Positions 1 through 8,893 of a DNA stretch of 21,242 nt are shown here, one piece after another; the first letter of the stretch is position 1, and every line of letters begins with the position of its first letter. A program made the translations under genes and the position numbers. Below the pieces are notes generated by a model. That model was not told the DNA's origin. It saw nothing but the letters and a program-made list of their open reading frames with translations, and did no database searches. This stretch comes from an uncultured Rikenellaceae bacterium (lineage in GTDB: Bacteria > Bacteroidota > Bacteroidia > Bacteroidales > Rikenellaceae): NCBI GenBank assembly GCA_949284665.1, contig CASDWR010000167.1, positions 1-21,242 on the forward strand, written 5' to 3'.

Positions 1-1
1 A

Positions 2-1429
2 TTGCTGTTGCGCAAACCGTCGGCGCTGTTGCTCGACGAACCGACCAATCATCTCGATATTGAGAGCATACAGTGGCTTGAAGGATATCTGAAGGAGTAT
101 AACGGGGCGGTATTGCTTATTTCCCACGACCGTGCTTTCCTTGATAATGTGACCACACGTACAGTCGAATTGATACTGGGAAAGGTATATGATTACAAGG
201 TCCCCTACAGCCGTTATGTAGTCCTTCGAGCCGAGCGGAGAGAGCAGCAGATGGCGGCTTACAACAATCAGCAGCGTATGATTGAAAAGAGCGAGGAGTT
301 TATCGAACGGTTTCGCTACAAGCCGACCAAAAGCAATCAGGTGCAGTCGCGGATCAAGCAACTGGCCAAACTTGAACGTATAGAGGTCGACGAGGAAGAT
401 GTCAGTACGTTGAATATCAAGTTCCCGCCGGCTCCCCGTTCGGGACAGATTGTGGCGGAGGTCAAAAATGCCGGACGCAGTTTCGGAGAGAAGCATGTTT
501 TCAGCGGTGCCGATTTTACGATCGAACGTGGAGAGCGGATTGCTCTTGTCGGTCGTAATGGAGAGGGGAAAACGACCTTTGCCCGCATGCTGATCGGCGA
601 GTTGTCGCCCACGGAAGGGAGTATCCGTTTGGGAGCGAATGTGAGTGTCGGTTATTATGCCCAGAATCAGGATGATCTGATGGATGGGGAATTTACGGTC
701 TACGATACGCTCGATCGGGTGGCGGTTGGTGACATCCGGACCCGGTTGCGTGATATTCTGGGCGCGTTTCTCTTTCGCGGTGAGGACATAGACAAGAAAG
801 TGAAGGTATTGTCTGGCGGAGAGCGTTCGCGTTTGGCAATGGCACGTATGATGCTTTCACCGCACAATCTGTTGGTACTCGACGAGCCTACCAATCATAT
901 GGATATGCGCTCGAAAGACATACTTAAGAGTGCGCTTTGCAAATATGACGGGACTTTGGTGGTAATTTCGCATGACCGGGAGTTTCTTGACGGGATAGTC
1001 GACAAGGTGTATGAATTTCGTGATGGAGGTGTCCATGAATATTTGGGCGGCATCTGGTATTTTCTTGAGAAACGGAAACTCGATTCGTTGCATCAGGTCG
1101 AGCTACGCAGTCAGGAAGCGGGTTCGGGGAGATCGAACGAGGTATCAAAAGGGAAAATATCCTACGAACAGAAAAAAGAGAATGAACGGCAGATTCGTAA
1201 AACCCGTAATGCATTGGGTGAGGTGGAGCGCAAAATTGAACGGTTGGAGGCGGAAATGGCGGAGTGGAACCGAAAGTTGGCGGACCCCGATAACCACGAG
1301 GTAGACATGACAGACCCCGTATTTTATAAAAAATACGAGGCTTTGAAGCAACAGGTTGATTTTGAGTACCACGAATGGGAAAAACTCAATTATGAGTTGG
1401 ACTTGTTACAGGATGAGCCGGCAGGATAA
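2..1429 (+). CDS. ABC-F family ATPase, 5'-truncated by the window edge
   Basis: This is the C-terminal part (about 475 residues visible) of a duplicated-ABC ATPase of the ABC-F class. ABC-F proteins lack membrane segments and act on ribosomes as translation factors. The visible part begins just before the first Walker B (LLLDEPTNHLD, residues 9-19) and its H-loop (ISHDR, 40-44). A charged linker follows at about 70-135. The second ABC domain has Walker A GRNGEGKTT (184-192), signature LSGGERSRLA (270-279), Walker B with DEPTNH (294-299) and ISHDR (322-326). A charged C-terminal coiled coil (about 385-470) resembles that of Uup/YbiT-type members. The true start lies upstream of position 1, so the TTG at position 2 is not a real start. 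Housekeeping function is more likely than antibiotic target protection, but subfamily cannot be fixed without the first half. Confidence 0.9.
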   Translation: MLLRKPSALLLDEPTNHLDIESIQWLEGYLKEYNGAVLLISHDRAFLDNVTTRTVELILGKVYDYKVPYSRYVVLRAERREQQMAAYNNQQRMIEKSEEFIERFRYKPTKSNQVQSRIKQLAKLERIEVDEEDVSTLNIKFPPAPRSGQIVAEVKNAGRSFGEKHVFSGADFTIERGERIALVGRNGEGKTTFARMLIGELSPTEGSIRLGANVSVGYYAQNQDDLMDGEFTVYDTLDRVAVGDIRTRLRDILGAFLFRGEDIDKKVKVLSGGERSRLAMARMMLSPHNLLVLDEPTNHMDMRSKDILKSALCKYDGTLVVISHDREFLDGIVDKVYEFRDGGVHEYLGGIWYFLEKRKLDSLHQVELRSQEAGSGRSNEVSKGKISYEQKKENERQIRKTRNALGEVERKIERLEAEMAEWNRKLADPDNHEVDMTDPVFYKKYEALKQQVDFEYHEWEKLNYELDLLQDEPAG

Positions 1430-1623
1430 AGAGCAGCACGGAGGGGCAAAATAAGTTCTCCGGCGTAGGGAAAGGGAAGTCCGGTTGCGGGAGGTGTCAA
1501 GCGTTTTGCCGAAGCAAAGCATGTGTGGTCGCCGGAACACCGGCGGCAGAACAGAACGGAGAGAGATATGTGGAATGTTGATAGCACTGCTCCTGAAAGA
1601 GGAAAGTGAAAATTTCATGGGAT

Positions 1624-2364
1624 ATGGAGAATATGATTTTCGGCATACGTCCTGTGGCGGAAGCCATTGAATCCGGTCGAAGGGTGGAGAGACTTTATGT
1701 ACGCAAGGGAGCTTCCGGCCCTCTTATGATCGAATTGAAAGAGTTATGTAAACGATACGGGGTCCATTATCAGGAGGTCCCTGTCGAAAAACTCGATCGG
1801 CTCGTGCGGGGAAACCATCAAGGGGTCGTAGCACAAATGGCTTTGATTGAATATGTCTCGTTAGAGGATATGTTGGAACGGGTGCCGGATGGTCAGGCGC
1901 CGTTGTTCGTATTGTTCGATGGCGTTACGGATGTCCGGAATTTCGGTGCCGTGGCGCGGAGTGCCGAGTGTGCGGGTGCGCATGGATTGATCGTTTCGAT
2001 GAAAAATGCGGCCCCGGTGAATGCAGAAGCGGTGAAAAGTTCGGCGGGGGCACTGAATCTGATCCCCGTACATCGTGCGGGCAGTATCCGTAATACGATC
2101 AAGATGTTGAAGAATGCCGGTTTTCAGATCGTTGCGGCGACCGAAAAGGCTGCGATGCAGCTCTACGAAGCCGACCTTACCCTCCCTACGGTTCTGGTGA
2201 TGGGAAGTGAAGGACCGGGCATCTCGAACGAGGTGATGAAATTGTGCGATCTACAGATAGCCGTACCCTTGTTCGGGCGTATCGGTTCGTTGAATGTGTC
2301 GGCTGCAGCAGCCGTATTGCTGTTCGAGGTGGTTCGACAACGGATTGGTAACCGGGGGGTATGA
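1624..2364 (+). CDS. rlmB: 23S rRNA (guanosine-2'-O-)-methyltransferase RlmB / TrmH family
   Basis: SpoU/TrmH-family (SPOUT knot fold) RNA 2'-O-ribose methyltransferase. It opens with the RlmB-type substrate-binding segment (IFGIRPVAEAIESG) and then carries the three SPOUT motifs: NFGAVARSAE (motif 1), VMGSEGPGIS (motif 2) and LFGRIGSLNVSAAAAVLLFE (motif 3). Motifs 2 and 3 form the trefoil-knot SAM site, and the Arg and Asn residues are those the family needs. Length (246 aa from this ATG) is typical. An in-frame GTG at 1606 and another ATG at 1633 are possible starts; 1624 is preferred because homologues start a few residues before IFGIR. The gene overlaps the next by ATGA at 2361-2364, so the two are translationally coupled. 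The exact target nucleotide is inferred from family resemblance only. Confidence 0.9.
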   Translation: MENMIFGIRPVAEAIESGRRVERLYVRKGASGPLMIELKELCKRYGVHYQEVPVEKLDRLVRGNHQGVVAQMALIEYVSLEDMLERVPDGQAPLFVLFDGVTDVRNFGAVARSAECAGAHGLIVSMKNAAPVNAEAVKSSAGALNLIPVHRAGSIRNTIKMLKNAGFQIVAATEKAAMQLYEADLTLPTVLVMGSEGPGISNEVMKLCDLQIAVPLFGRIGSLNVSAAAAVLLFEVVRQRIGNRGV

Positions 2365-3071
2365 AAAAGGTGCTTTGTCATGCCCGTCTCGGAGAGGTGG
2401 TATTTTACCGTACCCGGCAGGCGCATCGTATTTCGATTGCCGTGCGACCATCGGGACATGTGAGAGTGACGCTTCCAGCAGGGTGTTCATTTCGACAAGG
2501 GTTTGCTTTTTTGAATGAGAAAGAGGAGTGGGTAGTCGGGGCCATCGAACGGTTTCGGTCTTCGCATTCGTTTGTCCCGTTGTTGCCGCCCTATTCTACG
2601 CGCAGACATGTATTGACGCTTGTGCCGAAACGGACCGACCGAATTGTAACGCGCATATACGGGAATCGGATGGTCGTTTATTATCCGGAAGGGGATGACC
2701 CTGCCGGAGAGGTCGTCCAAACGGCGATCCGTAGGGTTGTGTTGCGTGCACTGCGTATCGAAGCGACGGAAATGTTGCCAGGACGTGTTCGGGAACTGGC
2801 CTTGACAACGGGACTCCAATGCCGGAATGTAACCGTGAGGACTATGGTGAGCCGTTGGGGAAGTTGTTCTTCGAAAGACGATATCTCTTTGAACGTTTAT
2901 CTGATGCTCCTCCCGCAACATCTGGTCGATTATGTGATCGTGCATGAACTTTGTCATACTTGTTATAAAAATCATTCCGCAGATTTCCATGCACTTGTAG
3001 ATCGGTTGCTGGGGGGCCGCGAAGCATCATTGAGGACCGAATTACGTCGTTACAGACCGATGCTGTCCTGA
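2361..3071 (+). CDS. YgjP-like (DUF45) zinc metallopeptidase
   Basis: A 236-aa protein of the YgjP/WLM group, annotated in many genomes as an M48-like metallopeptidase. The C-terminal half has the family signature: SRWGSCSSKDDISLN, then VIVHELCH with the zinc motif HExxH (H195, E196, H199), then KNHSADFH with a further His pair (H205, H210). The N-terminal half is basic and beta-rich, with no signal peptide or membrane segment, so it is probably cytosolic. The ATG shares ATGA with the rlmB stop, which fixes the start and indicates an rlmB operon. The physiological substrate of this family is poorly known and nothing here specifies it. Confidence 0.85.
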   Translation: MKKVLCHARLGEVVFYRTRQAHRISIAVRPSGHVRVTLPAGCSFRQGFAFLNEKEEWVVGAIERFRSSHSFVPLLPPYSTRRHVLTLVPKRTDRIVTRIYGNRMVVYYPEGDDPAGEVVQTAIRRVVLRALRIEATEMLPGRVRELALTTGLQCRNVTVRTMVSRWGSCSSKDDISLNVYLMLLPQHLVDYVIVHELCHTCYKNHSADFHALVDRLLGGREASLRTELRRYRPMLS

Positions 3072-3085
3072 TTTTTCGGCATGAA

Positions 3086-3117
3086 TTTGGCAGTGCGAAT
3101 TAAAAGGATTAATTTTA
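3086..3117 (+). promoter_or_regulatory. Candidate promoter for the deiminase gene
   Basis: TTTG (3086-3089), a 20-nt spacer, then TAATTTTA (3110-3117), one base off the Bacteroidota -7 consensus TAnnTTTG. It sits in the 74-nt gap before the GTG at 3146, giving a short leader of roughly 20 nt. The match is imperfect. Confidence 0.4.
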
Positions 3118-3145
3118 CGCCAAGAGATAAAAAGCGTGGTGTAAG

Positions 3146-4429
3146 GTGGCAAGACGAATAGGATTCTTTTTTATTTGTTTATCGATAGGCGTTTTATGCA
3201 GCCGGTGCGTCGACTCACCTGCACCGGTGGGGCAGGATGCCGAATACGACCGAGCTATGACGATATTGATGCACGAACCTACCGAAGAGTTGTTTCCTGG
3301 TGTCATACATCCGGATGCCGCATTGTTTTCCGATTATTTCAGTATCGACAAAGCGGCCGAAGAGCATGCCAATTATCGTCGTGAGCTGAAACGATTCGGG
3401 GCCAATGTCCTTACGGTAAGGGAGATATTGCTTCAGGGAACGCTCGACAAAGACGGGAATCCCATGGAGGGGAGAGCACTCGATTCGCTGCGTCGATTCG
3501 CTGCCGAATTTCTGACCTACAATACCGACAGCATCCCTGGCGAGACGGAGGCTCAAGCCCGTTATAAACGGATGATTATCAGCCGTGCCAATCCGAAAGA
3601 TCTGGTGCGTATCATCATGTTGCAACCCGAGATCGTGCTTTCCCGTACGGATACCAATACCGGATTTACGGCTACCTATATCGAACATCCCATCATGAAT
3701 ATTTTTTTCATGCGAGACCAGATGATCTCGACGGCAGCAGGGATTGTGATCGGTAAGATGAACTCCCCGCAGCGCGAAACCGAATGCCGCATTGCTGAGT
3801 TCTGCCTTGAAAAAATCGGCCTGACCCCTATTCATAAGATATCGGGGGAAAATGCCTTCCTTGAAGGCGGGGATTTCTTGCCGTTCGGAAATGTTGCATT
3901 TATCGGTCGGGGTTTGCGCACTACACAAGAGGCTATTGATCAACTGATGGACAACGATTTGCTGGGATGCGACACGCTTGTGGTAGTGAAAGACCGATGG
4001 CTTTCGCAAGAGCAGATGCATTTGGATACCTATTTCAATATCATCGATCGCGATCTGGTCACCCTCTCTGAAAACCGTTACCTAGCTCCGACCGACAGTC
4101 TTCAATATCTTTCGGTCGATGTCTATGCCCGGGATGACAATACCTATCGCAAGGTCGCCGAATCCGAAGATTTCGTGCAATATCTTGAAGAGGGGCTCCG
4201 GGTGAAAATCATTCCCATCTCCCGTCAGGACGAGTTGACCTATGCGAACAATTTTCTTACTGTCGCACCGCGTCACATTATGGCCGTGGCCGGACAGTCC
4301 CAGGCACTGCAGGATACGTTGATGGCCAACGGCGTGCGAGTGACATGGATCCCGCTGACCAATTTGATCAAGGGGTACGGAGCTGCACACTGCATGACAC
4401 AAGTCTTGGGACGCGACGAACTTTTTTGA
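3146..4429 (+). CDS. Arginine-deiminase-family protein with N-terminal export signal
   Basis: A 427-aa guanidino-group-modifying enzyme resembling arginine deiminase (L-arginine to L-citrulline plus ammonia). Family catalytic motifs are in order: FMRDQ (D191; FTRD in classical ArcA), EGGD (E240), HLDTYF (H292, D294) and a C-terminal nucleophile in GYGAAHCMTQ (C416). ANNFLTVAP (368-375) matches the NN-containing strand before the Cys loop. The deiminase fold begins near residue 38 (MTILMHEP). Before it lies a positively charged, hydrophobic N-terminus (MARRIGFFFICLSIGVL, then CSRC) that looks like a signal or lipoprotein signal, although neither C18 nor C21 has a textbook lipobox. The start is a GTG; restarting at the internal ATG (residue 38) would give a cytosolic form. 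No arcB, arcC or antiporter gene is adjacent. Specificity for arginine over agmatine or peptidyl-arginine is not proven. Confidence 0.8.
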   Translation: MARRIGFFFICLSIGVLCSRCVDSPAPVGQDAEYDRAMTILMHEPTEELFPGVIHPDAALFSDYFSIDKAAEEHANYRRELKRFGANVLTVREILLQGTLDKDGNPMEGRALDSLRRFAAEFLTYNTDSIPGETEAQARYKRMIISRANPKDLVRIIMLQPEIVLSRTDTNTGFTATYIEHPIMNIFFMRDQMISTAAGIVIGKMNSPQRETECRIAEFCLEKIGLTPIHKISGENAFLEGGDFLPFGNVAFIGRGLRTTQEAIDQLMDNDLLGCDTLVVVKDRWLSQEQMHLDTYFNIIDRDLVTLSENRYLAPTDSLQYLSVDVYARDDNTYRKVAESEDFVQYLEEGLRVKIIPISRQDELTYANNFLTVAPRHIMAVAGQSQALQDTLMANGVRVTWIPLTNLIKGYGAAHCMTQVLGRDELF

Positions 4430-4457
4430 ATATATGGAGTGGCGGAACCGTTCGGCC

Positions 4458-4477
4458 CAAGAATAAAAGGATTCTTG
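4458..4477 (+). terminator. Weak hairpin after the deiminase gene
   Basis: CAAGAAT, loop AAAAGG, ATTCTTG: perfect 7-bp arms, AT-rich, followed by a pyrimidine-rich stretch (CCCTTTCTCCTT) rather than a clean T-tract. It lies in the 201-nt gap between the convergent deiminase and dacA genes, where a terminator is expected. Nothing stronger was seen in that gap. Confidence 0.25.
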
Positions 4478-4630
4478 TCCCTTTCTCCTTCCTCCGGCTT
4501 TGCGGATTTTGCTGGTTGCCTAAAAGAGGATCGGCATTTGTCGAGATCGTATGTGTGAAAGCAACAATGAAGAGGGGGATGGGTGCGGGTATGTCATGGC
4601 TTTTATCCCGCAAGGTTTCTGGCGAAGGGA

Positions 4631-5401
4631 TCAGGCTCCCGTTTTGTTGATACGCATCAGCTCGGCCTTCAGTTCCGTTGTGGACAGGCCGCTGTTGATT
4701 TTACCGTTGTGGACGATGGAAATACTGCCTGTTTCTTCGGATACGACGATTACGATTGCATCTGAAATTTCGCTGATGCCCAAAGCTGCCCGGTGCCGCA
4801 TGCCGAACGATAATGGGACCTCTGTTTGAGTGGAAGGCAGAACACATGTTGCGGCCACGATCCGGTTCCCGGCGATGATAACGGCCCCGTCGTGCAAAGG
4901 CGAATTCTTGAAAAAGAGATTTCGCAACAAAGATGACGAGATGATCCCGTCAATCGCTACACCCGTATCGATGATCTCCTGAAGGTCGCCTTCCTGTTTG
5001 ATGACGATCAACGCCCCGGTTCTTGAAGAGGACATGTCTCCGCATGCATTGACTACCGGTGTGATAAAATCGTCCTGTGGGGCGCTTTTGTCGTGCCACA
5101 GGTTCAGCAGTTTGCTTATCAGACTTTCCCGTCGGCCGATAGTCTGTAGGAAACGGCGGATTTCGGGTTGGAAAATAATGATGAGTGCAATGATACCCAC
5201 ATTGATAATGCTGCCCAAAATGGCAGAAAGAAGCTCCATGTTGAGCGCCTTCACCACTACCCAGATCAGATATACCAATACGATTCCCATGATGATGTTG
5301 GTCGCGTTGGTCCCCTTGAGCAGTTTGTACAGATAAAACATGATCATCGCTACGAGAACGATGTCGATGATATCGATAACGGTAATGTGGATAAAATCCA
5401 T
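4631..5401 (-). CDS. dacA: Diadenylate cyclase (c-di-AMP synthase), CdaA type
   Basis: A 256-aa membrane-bound diadenylate cyclase that condenses two ATP into the second messenger c-di-AMP. It starts with three hydrophobic segments (about residues 6-25, 34-52 and 60-80), as in CdaA. A short linker follows (FQPEIRRFLQTIGRR), then the DAC domain with its two hallmarks DGA (in SPLHDGAVII) and RHR (in FGMRHRAALG). Length and architecture are typical and no catalytic residue is missing. It lies 111 nt downstream of secDF on the same strand, but a strong terminator between them and a -7 box just upstream suggest its own promoter. No CdaR-like partner or c-di-AMP phosphodiesterase is visible in the window. 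Confidence 0.95.
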   Translation of the reverse strand: MDFIHITVIDIIDIVLVAMIMFYLYKLLKGTNATNIIMGIVLVYLIWVVVKALNMELLSAILGSIINVGIIALIIIFQPEIRRFLQTIGRRESLISKLLNLWHDKSAPQDDFITPVVNACGDMSSSRTGALIVIKQEGDLQEIIDTGVAIDGIISSSLLRNLFFKNSPLHDGAVIIAGNRIVAATCVLPSTQTEVPLSFGMRHRAALGISEISDAIVIVVSEETGSISIVHNGKINSGLSTTELKAELMRINKTGA

Positions 5402-5423
5402 GATTCGAAGGAAAAAGTTTTCG

Positions 5424-5455
5424 CAAAACTAACGAAAAAAACGACATTCGCCAAC
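5424..5455 (-). promoter_or_regulatory. Candidate dacA promoter
   Basis: On the minus strand, TAGTTTTG (5431-5424) matches TAnnTTTG exactly, with GTTG (5455-5452) 20 nt upstream as a -33 element. The -7 box ends 22 nt before the dacA ATG. The -33 element falls inside the loop of the secDF terminator, so the two elements overlap. Confidence 0.55.
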
Positions 5456-5480
5456 TTTTGTCGTCAGCGAATGTCGTTTT
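5435..5480 (-). terminator. Intrinsic terminator of secDF
   Basis: Perfect 14-bp inverted repeat: AAAACGACATTCGC (5438-5451) and GCGAATGTCGTTTT (5467-5480), loop 15 nt. Read on the minus strand it ends in a run of T (A-run 5435-5440 on plus). It begins 33 nt after the secDF stop. Confidence 0.85.
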
Positions 5481-5512
5481 GAAAGTCCAGAGTTCGAACT
5501 CCCTTTTGTGAA

Positions 5513-8500
5513 CTATTTGGTTGTTTTCTCTTTCCTTCTCATCAGGTCGTAGGCGACCGGTGTTGCGGTGAAGATGGAAGAGAGCGTACCGATAATCACA
5601 CCGAAGATCAGTGCGAAAATGAAGCCGCGGATCACTTCGCCTCCGAAGAGGAAGATTGCCAACAGGGTGACGAATGTCGTTCCGGAGGTATTGATCGTAC
5701 GGGAAAGGGTGCTGTTTACCGCGAAATTGATGTTGGTCTTGATATCGCGTTTCGGGTAGAGCGTCGTATATTCGCGGATACGGTCGAAGATCACCACCTT
5801 GTCATTGATTGAATAACCGATGATTGTCAGAATGGCTGCGATGAAAGACTGGTTGACCTCCAGATTGAACGGCAACCATCCACGACAGATGGAGAAAATA
5901 CCGATGGTCAGGAAGGCGTCGTGTGCGAGAGCAACGACGCTGCCTACACCCCACTGCCATTTCTTGAAACGGAGCAGGATATAGAGACCGATTGCGAACA
6001 AACTGAACAAAACGGCGATGAATGAGTTTACCGTAATGTCGTGTGCAACACTCGGACCTACCATGTCGGCCGAGATGATACCGTTGATGTTCGTTTGTGT
6101 CGAAGAGAATTCTTCCCGGCTGAGCGGTTGTGCGTAAAGCGGGTTGAGGGCTTTGTAGAGCAGTTCCTCCACGATGGCGGCCGCATCGTCGCTTTGATCG
6201 TCGAATTTGTACTGGGTAACGATGCGCATTTGGTTCAGCGCTTCGTTGCCGTACCGTTTTACTTCGGAACTTTTGTATGCCGGATCACCTTCCACCGAGT
6301 CGTCCATAAAAACGTTTTCGATAGCCGTACGTACTTGATCATCCGTTACGGGTTGGTCGAAACGAACCACATAGGTACGACCTCCGGAGAAATCCACACC
6401 ATAATTCAGGCCACGCGTAGCCAGTGAAACGATCGAAATGAGTATCAGTGCCAACGAAACCGTATAAGATATCTTTCGGATGCGGATGAAATCGATTTTC
6501 GTGTTTGTCAGGAAGTTTTCCGACCATTTGTTTGAGAAGGATATCTTGCTTTCTCTCTTCAGCATGGAGGTGAAAATCATACGTGTGATGAAAATCGCGC
6601 AGAAGAGCGAGGTAAGAATACCGATGATGAGGGTCGTGGCGAATCCCTGAACAGGACCTGTCCCGAAGAAGAAAAGCACCACGCCGGTAATGATGGTCGT
6701 GAGGTTGGAGTCGATGATGGCGGACATGGCGGGTTTGTATCCTTCACTGATAGCGAGGCTCAATCCCTTTCCTCCGCGCAACTCTTCTTTGACACGTTCG
6801 TAGATGATGACGTTCGCATCGACGGCCATACCCATTGTCAGTACGATACCGGCAATACCCGGCAGTGTCAGTACGGCACCGAAGGAGGCCAGTACGCCGA
6901 ACAGGAAGAACAGGTTGGCTACAAGTGCCAGACTGGCAATCAGACCGGCCTTGTTGTAAAAGACGATCATGTAGATCAAGACGAGTACGAATGCGATGAT
7001 GAACGAGATCATACTGGCATTGATCGATTCCTGACCCAGTGACGGACCGACGATAGCCTCTTGAGTGATGCGTGCCGGGGCAGGCAGTTTACCCGATTTG
7101 AGTACGTTCGCCAAGTCTTTTGCTTCCTGGATGGTGAATTGTCCGGAAATGGAGGTCCGGCCACCGGTAATTTCATTTTTGACAACCGGATAGGAATAGA
7201 CATAACCGTCCAATACGATGGCGATATGTTTGCCGATGTTGTCTGCGGTCAAGCGTGCCCATGTCCGGGCCCCGGTTGCGTTCATGATCATTGAAACCTC
7301 GGCATTGGCCCCCTGTTCCTGGTACTCTTCTTTGGCTTCCACTACGACGCTTCCGTCGAGCGGGGCTTTCCCGTCACGGGTATTGGCACGAATGGCGATG
7401 AGTTCGAAAATGGTTTCTGCGTCGTCGATGGGTTTGATACCCCACATGAGTTTCAAATCGCGCGGAAGCAACATCTTCACTTGCGGCAGGGCAAGGTATT
7501 TGTTGACAGCAGCCGTATCGTAAGAGTAGGCATGGCCGATTACTGGTCCGGTGCCGAGTTGGCCGTTTGGCATGACTACAGGATTCAGTTTCGAAAAGAG
7601 CGGCATCTCTTTCATGAACGAATCCTCTTCCGTTCCTTCTATCTGGGAAAGCAGGTCGTCGGACTCTGTTGCAGCAGATTCGGCTGCGGCTGCAGTTTGT
7701 TCGGATGTCTCCTCACTTACGGTCTCGGATGCTTTCTCCATGTCTCTGATGATGGTGTTGGCTTGTTCGAGGAGCGGATAGATTTCGGTGTTGTCATAGG
7801 TGGCCCAGAATTCGAGGGAAGCAGTTCCCTGAAGCAGTTTGCGGACACGTTCCGGTTCCTTGATACCCGGCAGCTCCACAAGGATACGTCCCGAATTTTC
7901 CAACCGTTGAATGTTGGGCTGTGTTACGCCAAAGCGGTCGATACGGCTGCGGAGTACGTTGTACGAGTTTGAAATGGCACTTTCAGCTTCGTTTCTCAAT
8001 ACGTTTATCACCTGCGTGTTGGTGCTCGACGGGGTAACCTTGTCTTTCAACTCCTGGGTATTGAAGATATAGGCCAGGGGAGCATTGTTGGAGAGGCGGG
8101 CATATGCCTTGTCAAAAAGAGTGATGAAGTCATCGGTACTGTTTTTCTGCTCTTGACGGGCAACAGCCAGCGCCTCGTTGAAAACGGGATCCTTGCTGTC
8201 GTTCGAGAGTGCTCTCAGAACGTCTTCCACCCAGATTTCCAGCATGACGTTCATACCGCCTTTCAGATCGAGTCCCAAGTTGATTTCCTTCTCCTTGACC
8301 TCTTTGTAAGTGTACTTTACAAGTCCGAGGTTGTAAACGGGCTTCGATTTGATGGAATCGAGATACACCTGCTCTCTTGCGTCTCGCTCTTCAGCCGGGA
8401 ATTGGGAAGCGTATTTTACCGCTTTCTTCTCCACGTTTTGCGCAACGAAAGTAAAAGAGAGTTGATAAGCACAAGCAATCGCAAGTATGATTGCCAGTAG

Positions 8501-8524
8501 TTTAATCGCGCCTTTGTTTTGCAT
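5513..8524 (-). CDS. secDF: Protein translocase subunit SecDF (single-chain fusion)
   Basis: A 1003-aa fused SecD-SecF, the proton-driven accessory of SecYEG that helps pull exported proteins out on the periplasmic side. The SecD half has TM1 (about 7-29), the DLKGG motif (86-90), RFGVTQP in the P1 region (197-203), a large periplasmic domain, then five more TM helices with GMAVDANVIIYERVKEE (565-581). The SecF half starts near 680 and has GVDFSGGR (709-716) and the matching GYSINDKVVIFDRIRE helix. An Ala/Ser/Glu-rich low-complexity stretch (about 263-303) sits within the periplasmic domain and is probably a lineage-specific flexible insert. The fused form is normal in Bacteroidota. A promoter and a terminator flank it, so it is probably monocistronic. 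Confidence 0.97.
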   Translation of the reverse strand: MQNKGAIKLLAIILAIACAYQLSFTFVAQNVEKKAVKYASQFPAEERDAREQVYLDSIKSKPVYNLGLVKYTYKEVKEKEINLGLDLKGGMNVMLEIWVEDVLRALSNDSKDPVFNEALAVARQEQKNSTDDFITLFDKAYARLSNNAPLAYIFNTQELKDKVTPSSTNTQVINVLRNEAESAISNSYNVLRSRIDRFGVTQPNIQRLENSGRILVELPGIKEPERVRKLLQGTASLEFWATYDNTEIYPLLEQANTIIRDMEKASETVSEETSEQTAAAAESAATESDDLLSQIEGTEEDSFMKEMPLFSKLNPVVMPNGQLGTGPVIGHAYSYDTAAVNKYLALPQVKMLLPRDLKLMWGIKPIDDAETIFELIAIRANTRDGKAPLDGSVVVEAKEEYQEQGANAEVSMIMNATGARTWARLTADNIGKHIAIVLDGYVYSYPVVKNEITGGRTSISGQFTIQEAKDLANVLKSGKLPAPARITQEAIVGPSLGQESINASMISFIIAFVLVLIYMIVFYNKAGLIASLALVANLFFLFGVLASFGAVLTLPGIAGIVLTMGMAVDANVIIYERVKEELRGGKGLSLAISEGYKPAMSAIIDSNLTTIITGVVLFFFGTGPVQGFATTLIIGILTSLFCAIFITRMIFTSMLKRESKISFSNKWSENFLTNTKIDFIRIRKISYTVSLALILISIVSLATRGLNYGVDFSGGRTYVVRFDQPVTDDQVRTAIENVFMDDSVEGDPAYKSSEVKRYGNEALNQMRIVTQYKFDDQSDDAAAIVEELLYKALNPLYAQPLSREEFSSTQTNINGIISADMVGPSVAHDITVNSFIAVLFSLFAIGLYILLRFKKWQWGVGSVVALAHDAFLTIGIFSICRGWLPFNLEVNQSFIAAILTIIGYSINDKVVIFDRIREYTTLYPKRDIKTNINFAVNSTLSRTINTSGTTFVTLLAIFLFGGEVIRGFIFALIFGVIIGTLSSIFTATPVAYDLMRRKEKTTK

Positions 8525-8602
8525 TGTTGAATGTCGTTGTTAAGTTTATATGTTTCTTCGTTAATTTCCTGCGGTTGCTGTTTTCAGGCAGCCAATAGTG
8601 CG

Positions 8603-8632
8603 CAAAATTACATATTTTTCTCGAACTGCAAC
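8603..8632 (-). promoter_or_regulatory. Candidate secDF promoter
   Basis: On the minus strand, TAATTTTG (8610-8603) matches TAnnTTTG exactly, with GTTG (8632-8629) 18 nt upstream. The predicted leader to the secDF ATG (8524) is about 70-75 nt. Confidence 0.6.
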
Positions 8633-8857
8633 AGTTTTCCATAAAAAAAGGTAATGGGAACGGACGGGAAAGGGGATTATCCGTGTCGTACACTCTCTTT
8701 CTGTACCCGAAGAATTCCGATTGTATCCAGTGGTGGAATGGATCGATCGGAAGGAGTTTGCCGGATCGATGTTTCGAGGGAAATAGTTCCGAACGGAGGG
8801 AAGCGGCCGGCTTTCCCTTCATCCGTATATCCGATGCCCACATCCTGTGCAAGCATA

Positions 8858-8884
8858 AAAGAGGGCTGCGATACAGCCCTCTTT
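8858..8884 (-). terminator. Intrinsic terminator downstream of the 81-aa gene
   Basis: AAAGAGGGCTG (8858-8868), loop CGATA, CAGCCCTCTTT (8874-8884): perfect 11-bp arms. On the minus strand it runs into TTTTATG, fitting termination of the unit starting at the 81-aa gene. It could also work on the plus strand, though no plus-strand gene precedes it. Confidence 0.75.
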
Positions 8885-8893
8885 CCCGTTTTC

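Noticed and set aside
3215..4021. A 268-codon open frame on the minus strand opposite the deiminase gene
   Set aside because: It lies antisense to a gene with a full set of catalytic motifs, shows no recognisable domain, and reads as a composition-driven shadow.
4603..4638. Hairpin near the 3' end of dacA (ATCCC ... GGGAT)
   Set aside because: Only five paired bases with a long loop and no T-tract.
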